Below are positions 24,003-32,749 of a DNA stretch of 54,271 bases, in pieces. The notes below the pieces were generated by a model that saw only the letters and a program-made list of their open reading frames with translations, was not told the DNA's origin and did no database searches. The translations under genes were made by a program, and so were the position numbers. This DNA is from an uncultured Fretibacterium sp. (GTDB taxonomy: Bacteria; Synergistota; Synergistia; Synergistales; Aminobacteriaceae): contig CALEPX010000001.1 in assembly GCA_937911045.1 (NCBI GenBank), forward strand, positions 1 through 54,271, in the 5' to 3' direction. Every line of letters begins with the position of its first letter. Positions within the stretch are counted from its first letter, which is position 1.

Positions 24003-24662
24003 GTGAAAAAATCTGTAATTGCGTTTGTGATTTGTGCGTTGAGTTTGGCGTTTGCGTTTGGGGCATTTGCCGATGAAGCGAAAGTTATCAAGTTGCCCGA
24101 ACCCGAGAAATCTGGCGGAATTGGTGTTCTTGATGCGATTGCGGCACGTTGTTCAGCCACTGATTTTGTTGATACCGAAATTTCTGAGCAGGATTTGTCA
24201 ACGTTGCTTTGGGTAGCAGCGGGAATTAACAGACCGGATTCGCACAAGATTACGTTTGCTACGGCGATGAATTTGCAGGACATGATTATATACGCGTTCA
24301 CGAAATCCGGGACGTACAAGTATAATCCCGAAAATCACAGCCTGGAATTAATCGCTGAAGGGGACAAACGAGTTTTGACGGGATCACAGCCATTTGTTGC
24401 GAAAGCAGCCGTTGATTTGCTGTATATTCAGGACGCGGCGAAATGGGACGGACTTAATTTCAAAGCTCCGGCGGAAAATATTTTGCAGTGCGGATTTGCT
24501 CACGCTGGATTATCGATGCAGGGCGTTTATCTTTACGCGGCTTCAAAAAATTGGGGTGCAAGAACCCGCATGAATTTTGATCGCGAAGGTCTCACGAAAT
24601 TGCTAAATCTCACGGATAAGCATAATTTCACACTCATGATTTGCGTCGGAGAAGTCAAGTAA
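24003..24662 (+). CDS. Exported nitroreductase-family (SagB/ThcOx-like) protein
   Basis: A 219-residue protein. The GTG at 24003 is chosen for AGGAGG at 23991-23996 and gives a clear signal peptide (about residues 1-24: KKS then a hydrophobic VIAFVICALSLAFAFGAFA, cleaved before DEA). The mature part resembles FMN-binding nitroreductases of the SagB type: IAARCSATDFVDTEISEQDLSTLLWVAAGINRPDS (the R-S.R-like start of the family), a middle DLLYIQDAAKWDG and the end QGVYLYAASKNWGARTRMNFDREGL. Substrate unknown; periplasmic location is inferred from the signal. It is followed by a tandem repeat and a bidirectional terminator. Confidence 0.8.
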   Translation: MKKSVIAFVICALSLAFAFGAFADEAKVIKLPEPEKSGGIGVLDAIAARCSATDFVDTEISEQDLSTLLWVAAGINRPDSHKITFATAMNLQDMIIYAFTKSGTYKYNPENHSLELIAEGDKRVLTGSQPFVAKAAVDLLYIQDAAKWDGLNFKAPAENILQCGFAHAGLSMQGVYLYAASKNWGARTRMNFDREGLTKLLNLTDKHNFTLMICVGEVK

Positions 24663-24664
24663 GT

Positions 24665-24692
24665 AAATCGCAAATCGCAAATCGCAAATCGC
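24665..24692 (+). repeat. Four copies of a 7-bp tandem repeat
   Basis: AAATCGC is repeated four times directly after the stop codon of the nitroreductase-like gene. Confidence 0.95.
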
Positions 24693-24713
24693 GAATCTAA
24701 ATTCGGACATATG

Positions 24714-24755
24714 AAAAGCAGCGCTCTTTATAACAAGGGAAACGCTGCTTTTGCA
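24714..24755. terminator. Bidirectional terminator between nitroreductase and rubredoxin genes
   Basis: AAAAGCAGCG (24714-24723) pairs perfectly with CGCTGCTTTT (24743-24752). The A and T flanks make it usable from both sides, and it lies between two convergent genes. Confidence 0.7.
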
Positions 24756-24843
24756 TTAAGGGGAAAGGATATGGTTTCGATGACACGTGCCGATTCTCGT
24801 AATAAAATAATCGGCTTTCTCTTGATGCTGTGCAAAAAACAGA

Positions 24844-25002
24844 TTACTGAACCTCAAACAGATCTTTGCCTACTCCACAAAGCGGGCAAACCCAATCATC
24901 TGGGATCTCTTCAAAAGCTGTTCCCGGAGCTATCCCAGAATCCGGATCTCCTGCCTCTGGATCGTAAACGTAACCGCAAACGGTGCAAACATATTTTGAC
25001 AT
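24844..25002 (-). CDS. Rubredoxin
   Basis: A 52-residue iron protein too short to be noticed easily. It is read on the minus strand from ATG 25002, 7 bases after CGGAGGATC. The four Fe ligands are in C6-x2-C9-G-Y (CTVCGYVY) and C39-P-x-C42-G (CPLCG), with the family core YDPEAGDPDSGIAPGTAFEEIPDDWVCPLCGVGK. Rubredoxins carry single electrons to oxygen- and peroxide-detoxifying enzymes in anaerobes. It stands alone, without a reductase or partner gene next to it, and has its own promoter (25047-25055) and the shared terminator at 24714-24755. Confidence 0.97.
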   Translation of the reverse strand: MSKYVCTVCGYVYDPEAGDPDSGIAPGTAFEEIPDDWVCPLCGVGKDLFEVQ

Positions 25003-25046
25003 TAAAAGATCCTCCGTTATTTAGATCGTTGTTTAGATACCGCGTA

Positions 25047-25055
25047 ATTATAGCA
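25047..25055 (-). promoter_or_regulatory. Extended -10 promoter for rubredoxin
   Basis: On the minus strand TGCTATAAT (TGn-TATAAT) lies about 45 bases upstream of the rubredoxin ATG; no convincing -35. Confidence 0.6.
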
Positions 25056-25090
25056 CAAAAATTCTCAATTCCAGAAAACGCATCAGCAAA

Positions 25091-26485
25091 TTAACCGGCG
25101 AATTTCTCCCAATATCCGACGACCAGGATTATTATCATGATTATCGGCACAACGTACGTCAAATATCCGCGCAAAAATTTCGGGAACTTCAAGCCCTTGC
25201 CCGTATCGACTTCCCTGATGAAATTGTCCCAGCCCCAGCCGTATCGCGTCACGCAGAATAATAAATACACGATTGTTCCGATTGGCAGAATATTATTGCT
25301 CAGGACGAAATCTTCTAAATCAAGCACATTCGAACCCGAACCCAAAGGCTGAAATCCTGACCAGATATTAAACCCGAACGCACACGGCAATGAAAGCACA
25401 AATATTCCGACGCAGGTTATAATCGACGCAGGAACTCGCCCGATTCCGAATTTGTCCATAAAGCACGCGATAATATTCTCGAAAACTGCAATCACTGTTG
25501 ATAATGCGGCAAACGTCATGAACAGGAAAAACAGACTTCCCCAGATTCGCCCGTTCGGCATCGAGTTAAACATGTTCGGCAACGTGATAAATATTAACCC
25601 CGGGCCAGCGTCAGGATTGATCCCGTACGCAAAACACGCCGGAAAAATTATCAAGCCCGCCGTCAATGCCACGAACGTATCAAGACCGGTTATTATCAAG
25701 CTCTCGCCCATGAGAGATCTTTCTTTGCTGATATAACTCCCGAACACAGCCATCGAGCCAATGCCAAGTCCGAGTGTGAAAAACGATTGTCCAAGTGCAG
25801 CATATACGCTCGTCCAGAAGCCCTTACTCGTCAAATTCGCAAAACTCGGCTCAAGATAAAAGCTCAATCCCTTCTCAGAGCCTTCAAGCGTAACCGAACG
25901 AAATGCAAGCGCAAGCATGATTAATAACAAGCCGCACATCATGATTTTTGTTACGCGTTCGACACCGTTTCGCAATCCGGCACAACACACGATGAAGCCA
26001 ATCGAGACAGCTACGTAAAGCCACAATGCGCTGCGTTCAGGATCAGAAATCAAGCTCCCGAAAAATCCTCCGACTTGTTCCGGCGACATTCCTTCGAGAG
26101 TTCCAACAGCTGAGTAAACCGTGTACGCAACCATCCAGCCGGCTACGACCGTGTAATACATCATGAGCAGACAGCACGCCGCCCAGCCAACGTAACCCCA
26201 TAATCCCCAGAAGCCTTTCTTGGGATATAACACGCTGAACGATTGACTGACGCTTCTCTGTGATGCGCGACCGACCGCAAATTCCATCACGAGTATCGGC
26301 AACGCGAGAAATAACAGGAAAAAGATATATATCAACACGAACGCTGCTCCGCCATATTGACCGGTTATGAACGGGAATCTCCAGACGTTTCCGAGACCAA
26401 TCGCACAGCCCGCCGACAAAAATATAAATCCTAATCTGCTCCCCAATGTCTCACGATTATTATTATTACTATTATTACTTTCCAT
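25091..26485 (-). CDS. Sodium:neurotransmitter symporter (NSS/SLC6) family transporter 1
   Basis: A 464-residue LeuT-fold transporter with about 11-12 membrane helices. Typical features: GSRLGFIFLSAGCAIGLGNVWRFPFITGQYGGAAFVLIY in helix 1 (the unwound, Na+/substrate-binding region), a GQSFFTLGLGIGSMAVFGSYI helix 6 segment and TGLDTFVALTAGLIIFPACFAYG. Bacterial members move amino acids with Na+; the substrate is unknown. The start ATG leads into an ESNNSNNNNRE tract coded by ATT/ACT repeats. It lies 22 bases after its paralogue and is mostly identical to it in the core, so the pair arose by tandem duplication. Confidence 0.94.
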   Translation of the reverse strand: MESNNSNNNNRETLGSRLGFIFLSAGCAIGLGNVWRFPFITGQYGGAAFVLIYIFFLLFLALPILVMEFAVGRASQRSVSQSFSVLYPKKGFWGLWGYVGWAACCLLMMYYTVVAGWMVAYTVYSAVGTLEGMSPEQVGGFFGSLISDPERSALWLYVAVSIGFIVCCAGLRNGVERVTKIMMCGLLLIMLALAFRSVTLEGSEKGLSFYLEPSFANLTSKGFWTSVYAALGQSFFTLGLGIGSMAVFGSYISKERSLMGESLIITGLDTFVALTAGLIIFPACFAYGINPDAGPGLIFITLPNMFNSMPNGRIWGSLFFLFMTFAALSTVIAVFENIIACFMDKFGIGRVPASIITCVGIFVLSLPCAFGFNIWSGFQPLGSGSNVLDLEDFVLSNNILPIGTIVYLLFCVTRYGWGWDNFIREVDTGKGLKFPKFLRGYLTYVVPIIMIIILVVGYWEKFAG

Positions 26486-26507
26486 TTAGTACACCTACAC
26501 CCCGTAA

Positions 26508-27887
26508 TTATTTCGCAAATGTGTTCACGTAACCGACGATCAGAATTATCAGCATTACGACCGGAACAAAATACGTGAAATATGCGCGCAATTTGCTCGG
26601 GAATTTTATACCCGTTCCTGTGTCAGCTTCCTTCACGAAATTATCCCAGCCCCAGCCATAACGCGTAACGCAGAATAACAGGTATATAATCGATCCGAAC
26701 GGCAACAAATTATTGCTCACGATGAAGTCTTCGAGATCAAGAATTATCGTATCGCCGCCCAATGGGTGAAAATCTGACCAGACGTTAAAGCCCAGCGCAC
26801 ACGGAATCGAGAACACGAATACTAACAATGCCATAACGATTGACGATTTTTTTCGGGTCCAGCCAAGTCTGTCCATGAAGCACGCAACGATTGTCTCAAA
26901 AACTGCTATAACCGTCGATAATGCAGCGAAACTCATGAACAGGAAGAACAAGCTCCCCCACAAACGCCCCATCGGCATGAAATTAAACATGTTCGGCAAT
27001 GTCACGAAAATTAATCCGGGTCCTGCATCAGGGTTAATTCCATACGCGAAACACGCCGGGAAAATTATTAATCCAGCAGTCAATGCTACGAACGTGTCAA
27101 GTCCTGTAATTATCAAACTCTCGCCCATTAACGAACGCTCTTTCTTGATATAACTGCCGAAAATCGCCATCGAGCCAATTCCCAAACTCAGCGTGAAAAA
27201 TGCCTGACCTAACGCCGCGTAAATAATATTCCAGAAGCCAGTAAGCCCGTTCTCGAATAATTTCCCGAAATCCGGCTTGAGATAAAATTCCAGACCTTTT
27301 TCTGCACCTTCAAGTGTTACAGAACGAATCGCCAACGCGAGCATAATCACAAGCAGTCCGCACATCATCATTTTCGTTACGCGCTCAACACCATTCTGCA
27401 ATCCGGCATAGCAAACACAGAAGCCAATCACAATCGCCAACGCCATCCAGAATATTAACTCGCCCGGACTTGCCAACAACGAGTTAAAGAAACCGCCAAC
27501 CGCTTCGGAATTAAGTCCAGCTAAACTCCCTGTCGCTGAATAATACGTGTACGACAGCATCCAGCCAGTTATGACCGTGTAGAACATCATCAAAATGCAA
27601 TTTCCCAACCAACCGGCGTAACCCCACAAACTCCAGATCTTGTGCTTGGGCTGCAAAACTGCGAATGAACGCGAAACGCTTTTCTGAGACGCACGACCGA
27701 CCGCAAATTCCATGACCATAATCGGCAAAGCTAACAACAGCAAAAACGCTATGTAAATCAACACGAATGCTGCACCACCGTACTGACCGGTTATAAACGG
27801 AAAACGCCAGACATTTCCCAAACCGATTGCGCAACCGGCTGACAGAAAAATAAATCCTAACCTGCTCGCGAAACTTTCTCGCTGCAT
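26508..27887 (-). CDS. Sodium:neurotransmitter symporter (NSS/SLC6) family transporter 2
   Basis: A 459-residue paralogue of the neighbouring transporter. It starts at ATG 27887, 8 bases after AGGAGG; an upstream in-frame start at 27926 lies inside the -10 promoter box. The helix 1 and helix 6 motifs are the same (GLGNVWRFPFITGQYGGAAFVLIY; GQAFFTLSLGIGSMAIFGSYI), but loops differ (for example NGLTGFWNIIYAALG versus SKGFWTSVYAALG), so the substrates may differ. Both genes are read from a single extended -10 promoter at 27925-27933. Sodium-coupled amino-acid uptake suits an amino-acid fermenting anaerobe, which is inference. Confidence 0.94.
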   Translation of the reverse strand: MQRESFASRLGFIFLSAGCAIGLGNVWRFPFITGQYGGAAFVLIYIAFLLLLALPIMVMEFAVGRASQKSVSRSFAVLQPKHKIWSLWGYAGWLGNCILMMFYTVITGWMLSYTYYSATGSLAGLNSEAVGGFFNSLLASPGELIFWMALAIVIGFCVCYAGLQNGVERVTKMMMCGLLVIMLALAIRSVTLEGAEKGLEFYLKPDFGKLFENGLTGFWNIIYAALGQAFFTLSLGIGSMAIFGSYIKKERSLMGESLIITGLDTFVALTAGLIIFPACFAYGINPDAGPGLIFVTLPNMFNFMPMGRLWGSLFFLFMSFAALSTVIAVFETIVACFMDRLGWTRKKSSIVMALLVFVFSIPCALGFNVWSDFHPLGGDTIILDLEDFIVSNNLLPFGSIIYLLFCVTRYGWGWDNFVKEADTGTGIKFPSKLRAYFTYFVPVVMLIILIVGYVNTFAK

Positions 27888-27924
27888 AAAAACTCCTCCT
27901 AAATTTTCAAAAAATTCATGCACC

Positions 27925-27933
27925 ATTATACCA
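27925..27933 (-). promoter_or_regulatory. Extended -10 promoter for the NSS transporter pair
   Basis: TGGTATAAT on the minus strand, 37 bases upstream of the ATG at 27887. Confidence 0.6.
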
Positions 27934-28003
27934 GACGCTGTTGACTTGGGAATTTCACGAAAAAATTTTCTGTCTCAGAACTCTCAAAACAGTGATTGTA
28001 TTA

Positions 28004-28009
28004 TATAAT
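28004..28009 (+). promoter_or_regulatory. -10 element for the FIST/HD-GYP gene
   Basis: TATAAT with no strong -35. Transcription would begin near 28016, after the in-frame start at 27996, so the ATG at 28053 is used. Confidence 0.45.
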
Positions 28010-28052
28010 ATGTCTGAAAATAATAAATTTTGAGATTAGGGGTACATGTTAC

Positions 28053-30014
28053 ATGCTTCAGAAGACTTATATAATCGGCAGAGATAACTTCACGGACGCA
28101 ATTTGCTCGATTAGTAGCTTGCTGTACAAACTCGAAGCAAGTTCTAAGACCGTTCGTCCTGTATTATTCGTGTTCCCTGAAATTTACGCTCAAAACGAAC
28201 TCGAATACATGCTCGAACGCGCAAGTGATGCCTTGCCCGGTGTGCAGATTTTCGGTGTTACGAATCATAACGTAACTTACAATCACGAACCAGATGACTA
28301 TTCCGCAAAAATAATTCTGTCACTGATATGCTTCGAGAAAGCAAATTCCGGCTGCGATTTTGTTCTCTCGGATTTGAGCGAGGCACCCGAATATGTCGCG
28401 TCAAAACAAGTCATTAATCGATTGAAACTCGTCAAGAAAGCTAAAGGCATATTCCTGTTCAGCTCCGGATTAGACGCACGAACGAACTTGTACATGCAGA
28501 ATATTCACGAGAATTTCCCGTTACTTCCGATTTTCGGATTGTCAGCTGCGACACAGAACATAGCAGTTCCGAAGGCGTATATTTTCGCGAATGGCAAGAT
28601 TATAAGCTCCGGATTCTTGGCGATAATTTTCCATGGCAAAGAACTTGAGATATTAACCGACGAGGTTTTCGGCTGGACTCCGCTTGGCAAGAAAATGACG
28701 GTCACGAAAATGCGCGATAATTCCGAAAAAATCGTCTCAGAAATTGATAACAGACCAGCAGTTGATATTTACACGAAATATCTTGGATTGCTGCCTGAAC
28801 AAGTCAACATGGACAACGTTTGCGAATTTCCGATTGTGAAGGAAACTGGGGCTAGAATTGCCGGCAGAATTTGTATGCGGGCGTTTCCGGACGGCTCTGT
28901 GAATTTCGGCGCACCGTTGAAACTCGGCGATGAGTTCAGATTGACATACGGTAATCCTCACGAGATATTCAAGGCTTCAGCAAGTCACGCAAATTTAGTC
29001 GCGAAATTCTTCCCGCAAGCGTTATTTTTAATCGGCTGCATGAATCGCGTAATCTTTTTCGGTGAAGAGCAGGAACGTGAGGTAAGCTATTTCCGCAAAG
29101 CTCATTCAGAACTCGCAGTACTTCACGGCAACTCAGAATTATTTTTCGACAAAGACGGCGGCTCCGAGATTAACAGCACGATCGTGTATATAGCTCTTCG
29201 TGAGGGGAAAATTTCTGAGAGTGCAAAAGCAGAATCAGAATCTTTGCCGCAAATACAGGTTATCGAGAATAATACGCATCATAAGCGCGTGCCGTTAATG
29301 CGAAGGCTGCTGACATTTCTGGACGTGACGACGCGTGAACTTGAAGATTTGCAGGCGAACTTGTACGAAGAAGTCAATCGCAAAACTCAAGAGATAATTA
29401 TGCAGCAGCAAAAGCTCAACGAGATTAATAAGCATATCGTTCTGACATTATCAAACACAATCGACGCGAAAGACGCTTACACGAACGGGCATTCCAGACG
29501 TGTTGCTGAATATGCGCGGGAAATTTCCAGACGTTACGGTTATAACGAATCTGCACAGGAAAAAGTCTACATGATTGGATTATTGCACGATGTCGGCAAA
29601 ATCGGAGTTCCAGACGCGATAATAAACAAACCCGGCAAACTTACCAACGAAGAGTACGAGATAATAAAAACTCACCCGACAATCGGCGCGGAAATTCTCA
29701 AGAACATAACCGAAATTCCAGAATTATCTTACGGGGCGCGCTGGCATCATGAGAGATTCGATGGCAAAGGCTACCCGGATAAATTACGCGGCGAAGAAAT
29801 CCCGGAGATTGCGCAGATTATCAGTGTTGCGGACGCTTATGACGCTATGACTTCACGACGAAGCTACAGAACGGTCATGCTGCAAAACAAAGTTCGCGAG
29901 GAAATTGCTAACGGAATTGGCACACAATTTGCTCCGAGATTTGCGGAAATTATGCTGGCGATGATCGACGAAGATATAAATTACATCATGCGTGGGGATT
30001 TGCTCGCGTCATGA
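28053..30014 (+). CDS. FIST-domain HD-GYP cyclic-di-GMP phosphodiesterase
   Basis: A 653-residue cytosolic signalling protein. Residues 1-about 380 form FIST_N and FIST_C sensory domains, thought to bind small ligands such as amino acids (IFLFSSGLDARTN, PIFGLSAATQN, ANLVAKFFPQALFLIGCMNRVIFFGE). A short Glu/Gln-rich coiled coil at about 430-470 (LEDLQANLYEEVNRKTQEIIMQQQKLNEI) leads into the HD-GYP domain (470-650). The catalytic HD is H512-D513 (GLLHDVGKIG) and the GYP motif is DGKGYP at about 570. HD-GYP enzymes degrade c-di-GMP, so ligand sensing probably controls motility or biofilm. The last codons lie in a short ATGATC repeat, and the next gene starts 35 bases later. Confidence 0.88.
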   Translation: MLQKTYIIGRDNFTDAICSISSLLYKLEASSKTVRPVLFVFPEIYAQNELEYMLERASDALPGVQIFGVTNHNVTYNHEPDDYSAKIILSLICFEKANSGCDFVLSDLSEAPEYVASKQVINRLKLVKKAKGIFLFSSGLDARTNLYMQNIHENFPLLPIFGLSAATQNIAVPKAYIFANGKIISSGFLAIIFHGKELEILTDEVFGWTPLGKKMTVTKMRDNSEKIVSEIDNRPAVDIYTKYLGLLPEQVNMDNVCEFPIVKETGARIAGRICMRAFPDGSVNFGAPLKLGDEFRLTYGNPHEIFKASASHANLVAKFFPQALFLIGCMNRVIFFGEEQEREVSYFRKAHSELAVLHGNSELFFDKDGGSEINSTIVYIALREGKISESAKAESESLPQIQVIENNTHHKRVPLMRRLLTFLDVTTRELEDLQANLYEEVNRKTQEIIMQQQKLNEINKHIVLTLSNTIDAKDAYTNGHSRRVAEYAREISRRYGYNESAQEKVYMIGLLHDVGKIGVPDAIINKPGKLTNEEYEIIKTHPTIGAEILKNITEIPELSYGARWHHERFDGKGYPDKLRGEEIPEIAQIISVADAYDAMTSRRSYRTVMLQNKVREEIANGIGTQFAPRFAEIMLAMIDEDINYIMRGDLLAS

Positions 30015-30048
30015 TCATGATCATGATCTACGAGGTGAAGAAATTATC

Positions 30049-31203
30049 ATGAAACTTGCGGAAAAATTCAGCACTCAGAAACCGTCTGGAATGGTTCGAG
30101 TGTTTCAGGCGATTGAGAAAATGCAGGGCGTGTTGAATCTCAGCATTGGCGAACCTGATTTTGTGACTGAACCGGATATTACACAGGCTGGAGCGAAGGC
30201 TGCAATCGATGGCTTCACGCATTATCCACCGTTGCAGGGTTTTCTCGACGTGCGTGAGGCTGCGTGTGCTTACTGGGAGCGTCATCATGATTACAAGAAC
30301 TCTCCAGATAACGTGTATATCTCAGTCGGGAGTTTGCATGTTCCTTGGCTGGCGTTGGGAGCGTTGTTGAATCCTGGTGACGAAATATTGCTGTTCGAGC
30401 CGTATTTCACACCGTACGCTGCACAGATTCGTGGCAATGGCGGCGTTCCCGTGACTATAAAAACTCGTGAGGAAAATAATTTTGCGCCGTCGATTCAGGA
30501 ATTGAGATCAGCAGCTACACCCAGAACTCGCGGAATAATCCTGAATAATCCGTGCAATCCATCCGGACGAGTTCTCACACTCAAGCAGCTCGAAGAAATC
30601 GCGGAATTTGTTTTGGAACGTGACTTGTTCGTGTTGAGCGACGAGATTTACGAATCAATGGTCTTCACTGGTGAGAAACACAACTGCTTTGCGAACATTC
30701 CGGGCATGAAAGACCGTACGTTATTATGCGGCGGAGTTGCTAAGAGCCACTGCATGACAGGCTGGAGAATCGGCTATGTTTTCGCTCCGAAAGAGATTAT
30801 AAATACGATGTGTGTGTTATCATCGTTCCAGACTTACGGGGTGAACACGCTCGCACAAAAAGCTGCAGCATACGCCATGAATACTCAGGACGAGAAAGTT
30901 GTTTCACGCGCAAAAGTTTTCCAGACTAGAATGGAACTTGTCTCGAAACGCTTAAATAACATGAAGGGTGTAACGTGTCATTCAGCAGAAGGAGCTTTTT
31001 ATTTATTCCCGAATATTTCAGGTACGGGCTTATCCAGCGAGGAATTTACGTGGCGTTTGCTGAATGAGTCAAAAGTTGCGGTTTTGCCGGGGAACGCATT
31101 CGGTGAAACTGGCGAAGGATATGTGAGAATTGCCTGCACACAATCTATGGAAACGCTCGAAAAATCCATGGACGCGATGCAGGAATTTTGTGATAGATTA
31201 TAA
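30049..31203 (+). CDS. Class I/II PLP-dependent aminotransferase
   Basis: A 384-residue fold-type I aminotransferase of the aspartate/aromatic type. Motifs: LNLSIGEPDFVT, YISVGSLHVPWLALGALLNPGDEILLFEPYFTPY (PLP ring stacking), IILNNPCNPSGRVLT (PLP-binding Asn), VLSDEIYESMVF (Asp-x2-Tyr), and K232 in VAKSHCMTGWRIGY, the PLP Schiff-base lysine. The C-terminal Arg of VRIACTQSMETLEK binds the substrate carboxylate. The ATG is preceded by CGAGGTGAAG. It follows the HD-GYP gene and precedes pgi by 18 bases. The substrate is open; such enzymes often act in amino-acid catabolism. Confidence 0.93.
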   Translation: MKLAEKFSTQKPSGMVRVFQAIEKMQGVLNLSIGEPDFVTEPDITQAGAKAAIDGFTHYPPLQGFLDVREAACAYWERHHDYKNSPDNVYISVGSLHVPWLALGALLNPGDEILLFEPYFTPYAAQIRGNGGVPVTIKTREENNFAPSIQELRSAATPRTRGIILNNPCNPSGRVLTLKQLEEIAEFVLERDLFVLSDEIYESMVFTGEKHNCFANIPGMKDRTLLCGGVAKSHCMTGWRIGYVFAPKEIINTMCVLSSFQTYGVNTLAQKAAAYAMNTQDEKVVSRAKVFQTRMELVSKRLNNMKGVTCHSAEGAFYLFPNISGTGLSSEEFTWRLLNESKVAVLPGNAFGETGEGYVRIACTQSMETLEKSMDAMQEFCDRL

Positions 31204-31221
31204 TTCAGGAGGTTGTTATTC

Positions 31222-32529
31222 ATGATAGGATTTGATTACACGAACGCATCAAAATTTGTACGTGAACACGAAGTTGCGAGTATGGCTGTTCAGGTTCAGA
31301 ACGCTGATGCAAGATTGAAATCACGCAAGGGTGAAGGCAATGATTTTCTCGGCTGGATCGATTTACCGGTTGCGTATGATCGCGAGGAATTTGCCAGAAT
31401 CAAGAAGGCTGCTGCGAAAATTCAGGGAGATTCTGACGTGTTGCTTGTTGCTGGAATTGGCGGCTCGTATCTTGGAGCGAGGGCTGCGATAGAATTTCTT
31501 CGTCACGAATTTTACAACGAGATGACACCTGAAACCCGCAAAACTCCGCGAATTTATTATATCGGCAACAGCATGAACGGCACGTATATTCAGGACGTGA
31601 TAGACCTGCTTGAAGGCAAAGATTTCTCGATTAACGTGATCTCAAAATCCGGGACTACGACAGAGACGGCGATTGCTTTCCGTGTGTTCCGCGAATTGCT
31701 CGAAAAAAAATACGGTGCTGAAGCCGGGAAACGAATTTACGCTACGACTGACAAAGCTCGTGGTGCTTTGAAGACTTTGGCAGATGCTGAGGGTTGGGAG
31801 ACGTTTGTGATTCCTGACGATGTTGGCGGAAGATTTTCGGTCTTGACAGCTGTAGGATTATTGCCGATTGCTGTATCCGGAGCTGACATTGACGCATTGA
31901 TGGCTGGAGCTGCTGCTGGACGAGAACTTGCGTTGAATGAACCGTTCGAGAAGAATGCTGCGTTGAAATATGCTGCTGTCCGGAATATTTTGCATCGTAA
32001 GGGCAAATCTGTTGAGATACTCGCGAATTATGAGCCTTCCATGCACTATATCTCAGAATGGTGGAAACAACTTTACGGCGAATCCGAGGGCAAAGATCAG
32101 CGCGGAATTTTCCCGGCATCGGTTGACTTGACGACGGATTTGCACTCAATGGGACAATTCATTCAGGACGGATCGCGTATCATGTTCGAAACGGTTCTGA
32201 AGCTAGAGAAGCCACGCAAAGACTTCACGCTCACGGCTCAGGAAAACGACCTTGACGGGCTGAATTATTTATCCGGGAAAAACATGAGCTACGTGAACGA
32301 ATGCGCTATGAAAGGCACGATTGCCGCACATGTTGACGGAGGAGTTGCGAATCTGCTGGTGACGCTTCCCGAACAGGACGAGAAATCCTTGGGCGAGCTG
32401 TTCTACTTCTTCGAGTACGCATGTGCAGTCAGCGGATATGTTCTGGGAGTGAACCCGTTCAACCAACCCGGCGTGGAATTTTACAAAGCCAACATGTTCA
32501 AACTGCTCGGTAAACCCGGAGTTAAGTGA
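31222..32529 (+). CDS. pgi: Glucose-6-phosphate isomerase
   Basis: Pgi interconverts glucose-6-P and fructose-6-P. The 435-residue protein is of the shorter bacterial type: LLVAGIGGSYLGARAAIEFL, NVISKSGTTTETAIAFRVFR (phosphate loop), FVIPDDVGGRFSVLTAVGLLPIAVSG (family signature), EWWKQLYGESEGKDQRGIFPASVDLTTDLHSMGQFIQDGSRI and a C-terminal NPFNQPGVEFYK with the catalytic Lys. The ATG has AGGAGG upstream. A CRISPR array begins 14 bases after its stop codon and its terminator-like hairpin is on the far side of that array. Confidence 0.97.
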   Translation: MIGFDYTNASKFVREHEVASMAVQVQNADARLKSRKGEGNDFLGWIDLPVAYDREEFARIKKAAAKIQGDSDVLLVAGIGGSYLGARAAIEFLRHEFYNEMTPETRKTPRIYYIGNSMNGTYIQDVIDLLEGKDFSINVISKSGTTTETAIAFRVFRELLEKKYGAEAGKRIYATTDKARGALKTLADAEGWETFVIPDDVGGRFSVLTAVGLLPIAVSGADIDALMAGAAAGRELALNEPFEKNAALKYAAVRNILHRKGKSVEILANYEPSMHYISEWWKQLYGESEGKDQRGIFPASVDLTTDLHSMGQFIQDGSRIMFETVLKLEKPRKDFTLTAQENDLDGLNYLSGKNMSYVNECAMKGTIAAHVDGGVANLLVTLPEQDEKSLGELFYFFEYACAVSGYVLGVNPFNQPGVEFYKANMFKLLGKPGVK

Positions 32530-32543
32530 TAAGCTGTACATAT

Positions 32544-32749
32544 ATTTTCCCCGCACACGCGGGGGTGATCCCCTCTTTTAATTTTAATGGGAGTTTCTCA
32601 GTTTCTGTTCCCCGCACACGCGGGGGTGATCCTAACGTCGCGGCTCTCATCGCGGATGGAGCAAACTGTTCCCCGCACACGCGGGGGTGATCCTTATTGC
32701 ACTGTAACGATGCAACGATTCATCTGCTGTTCCCCGCACACGCGGGGGT
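32544..32749 (+). CRISPR. Short type I-E-like CRISPR array, four repeats, three spacers
   Basis: Repeats of 28 nt with the core CCCCGCACACGCGGGGG and a TGATCC end lie at 32544-32571, 32605-32632, 32666-32693 and 32727-32749. The first has a changed 5' end (TATT instead of CTGT) and the last has lost its 3' TGATCC. The period is exactly 61 with 33-nt spacers (32572-32604, 32633-32665, 32694-32726). The palindromic core and repeat size fit subtype I-E. No cas genes are in the window and only 14 bases separate the array from pgi, so no ordinary leader is present. Transcription probably comes from pgi. Confidence 0.93.

Noticed and set aside
24711..25094. 127-codon plus-strand frame
   Set aside because: It covers the terminator hairpin and is antisense to the rubredoxin gene, which has the clear family motifs and ribosome site.
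30009..30028. ATGATC tandem as an operator
   Set aside because: A short palindromic repeat at the end of the HD-GYP gene and before the aminotransferase; no known operator matched and it fits the general tandem-repeat habit.
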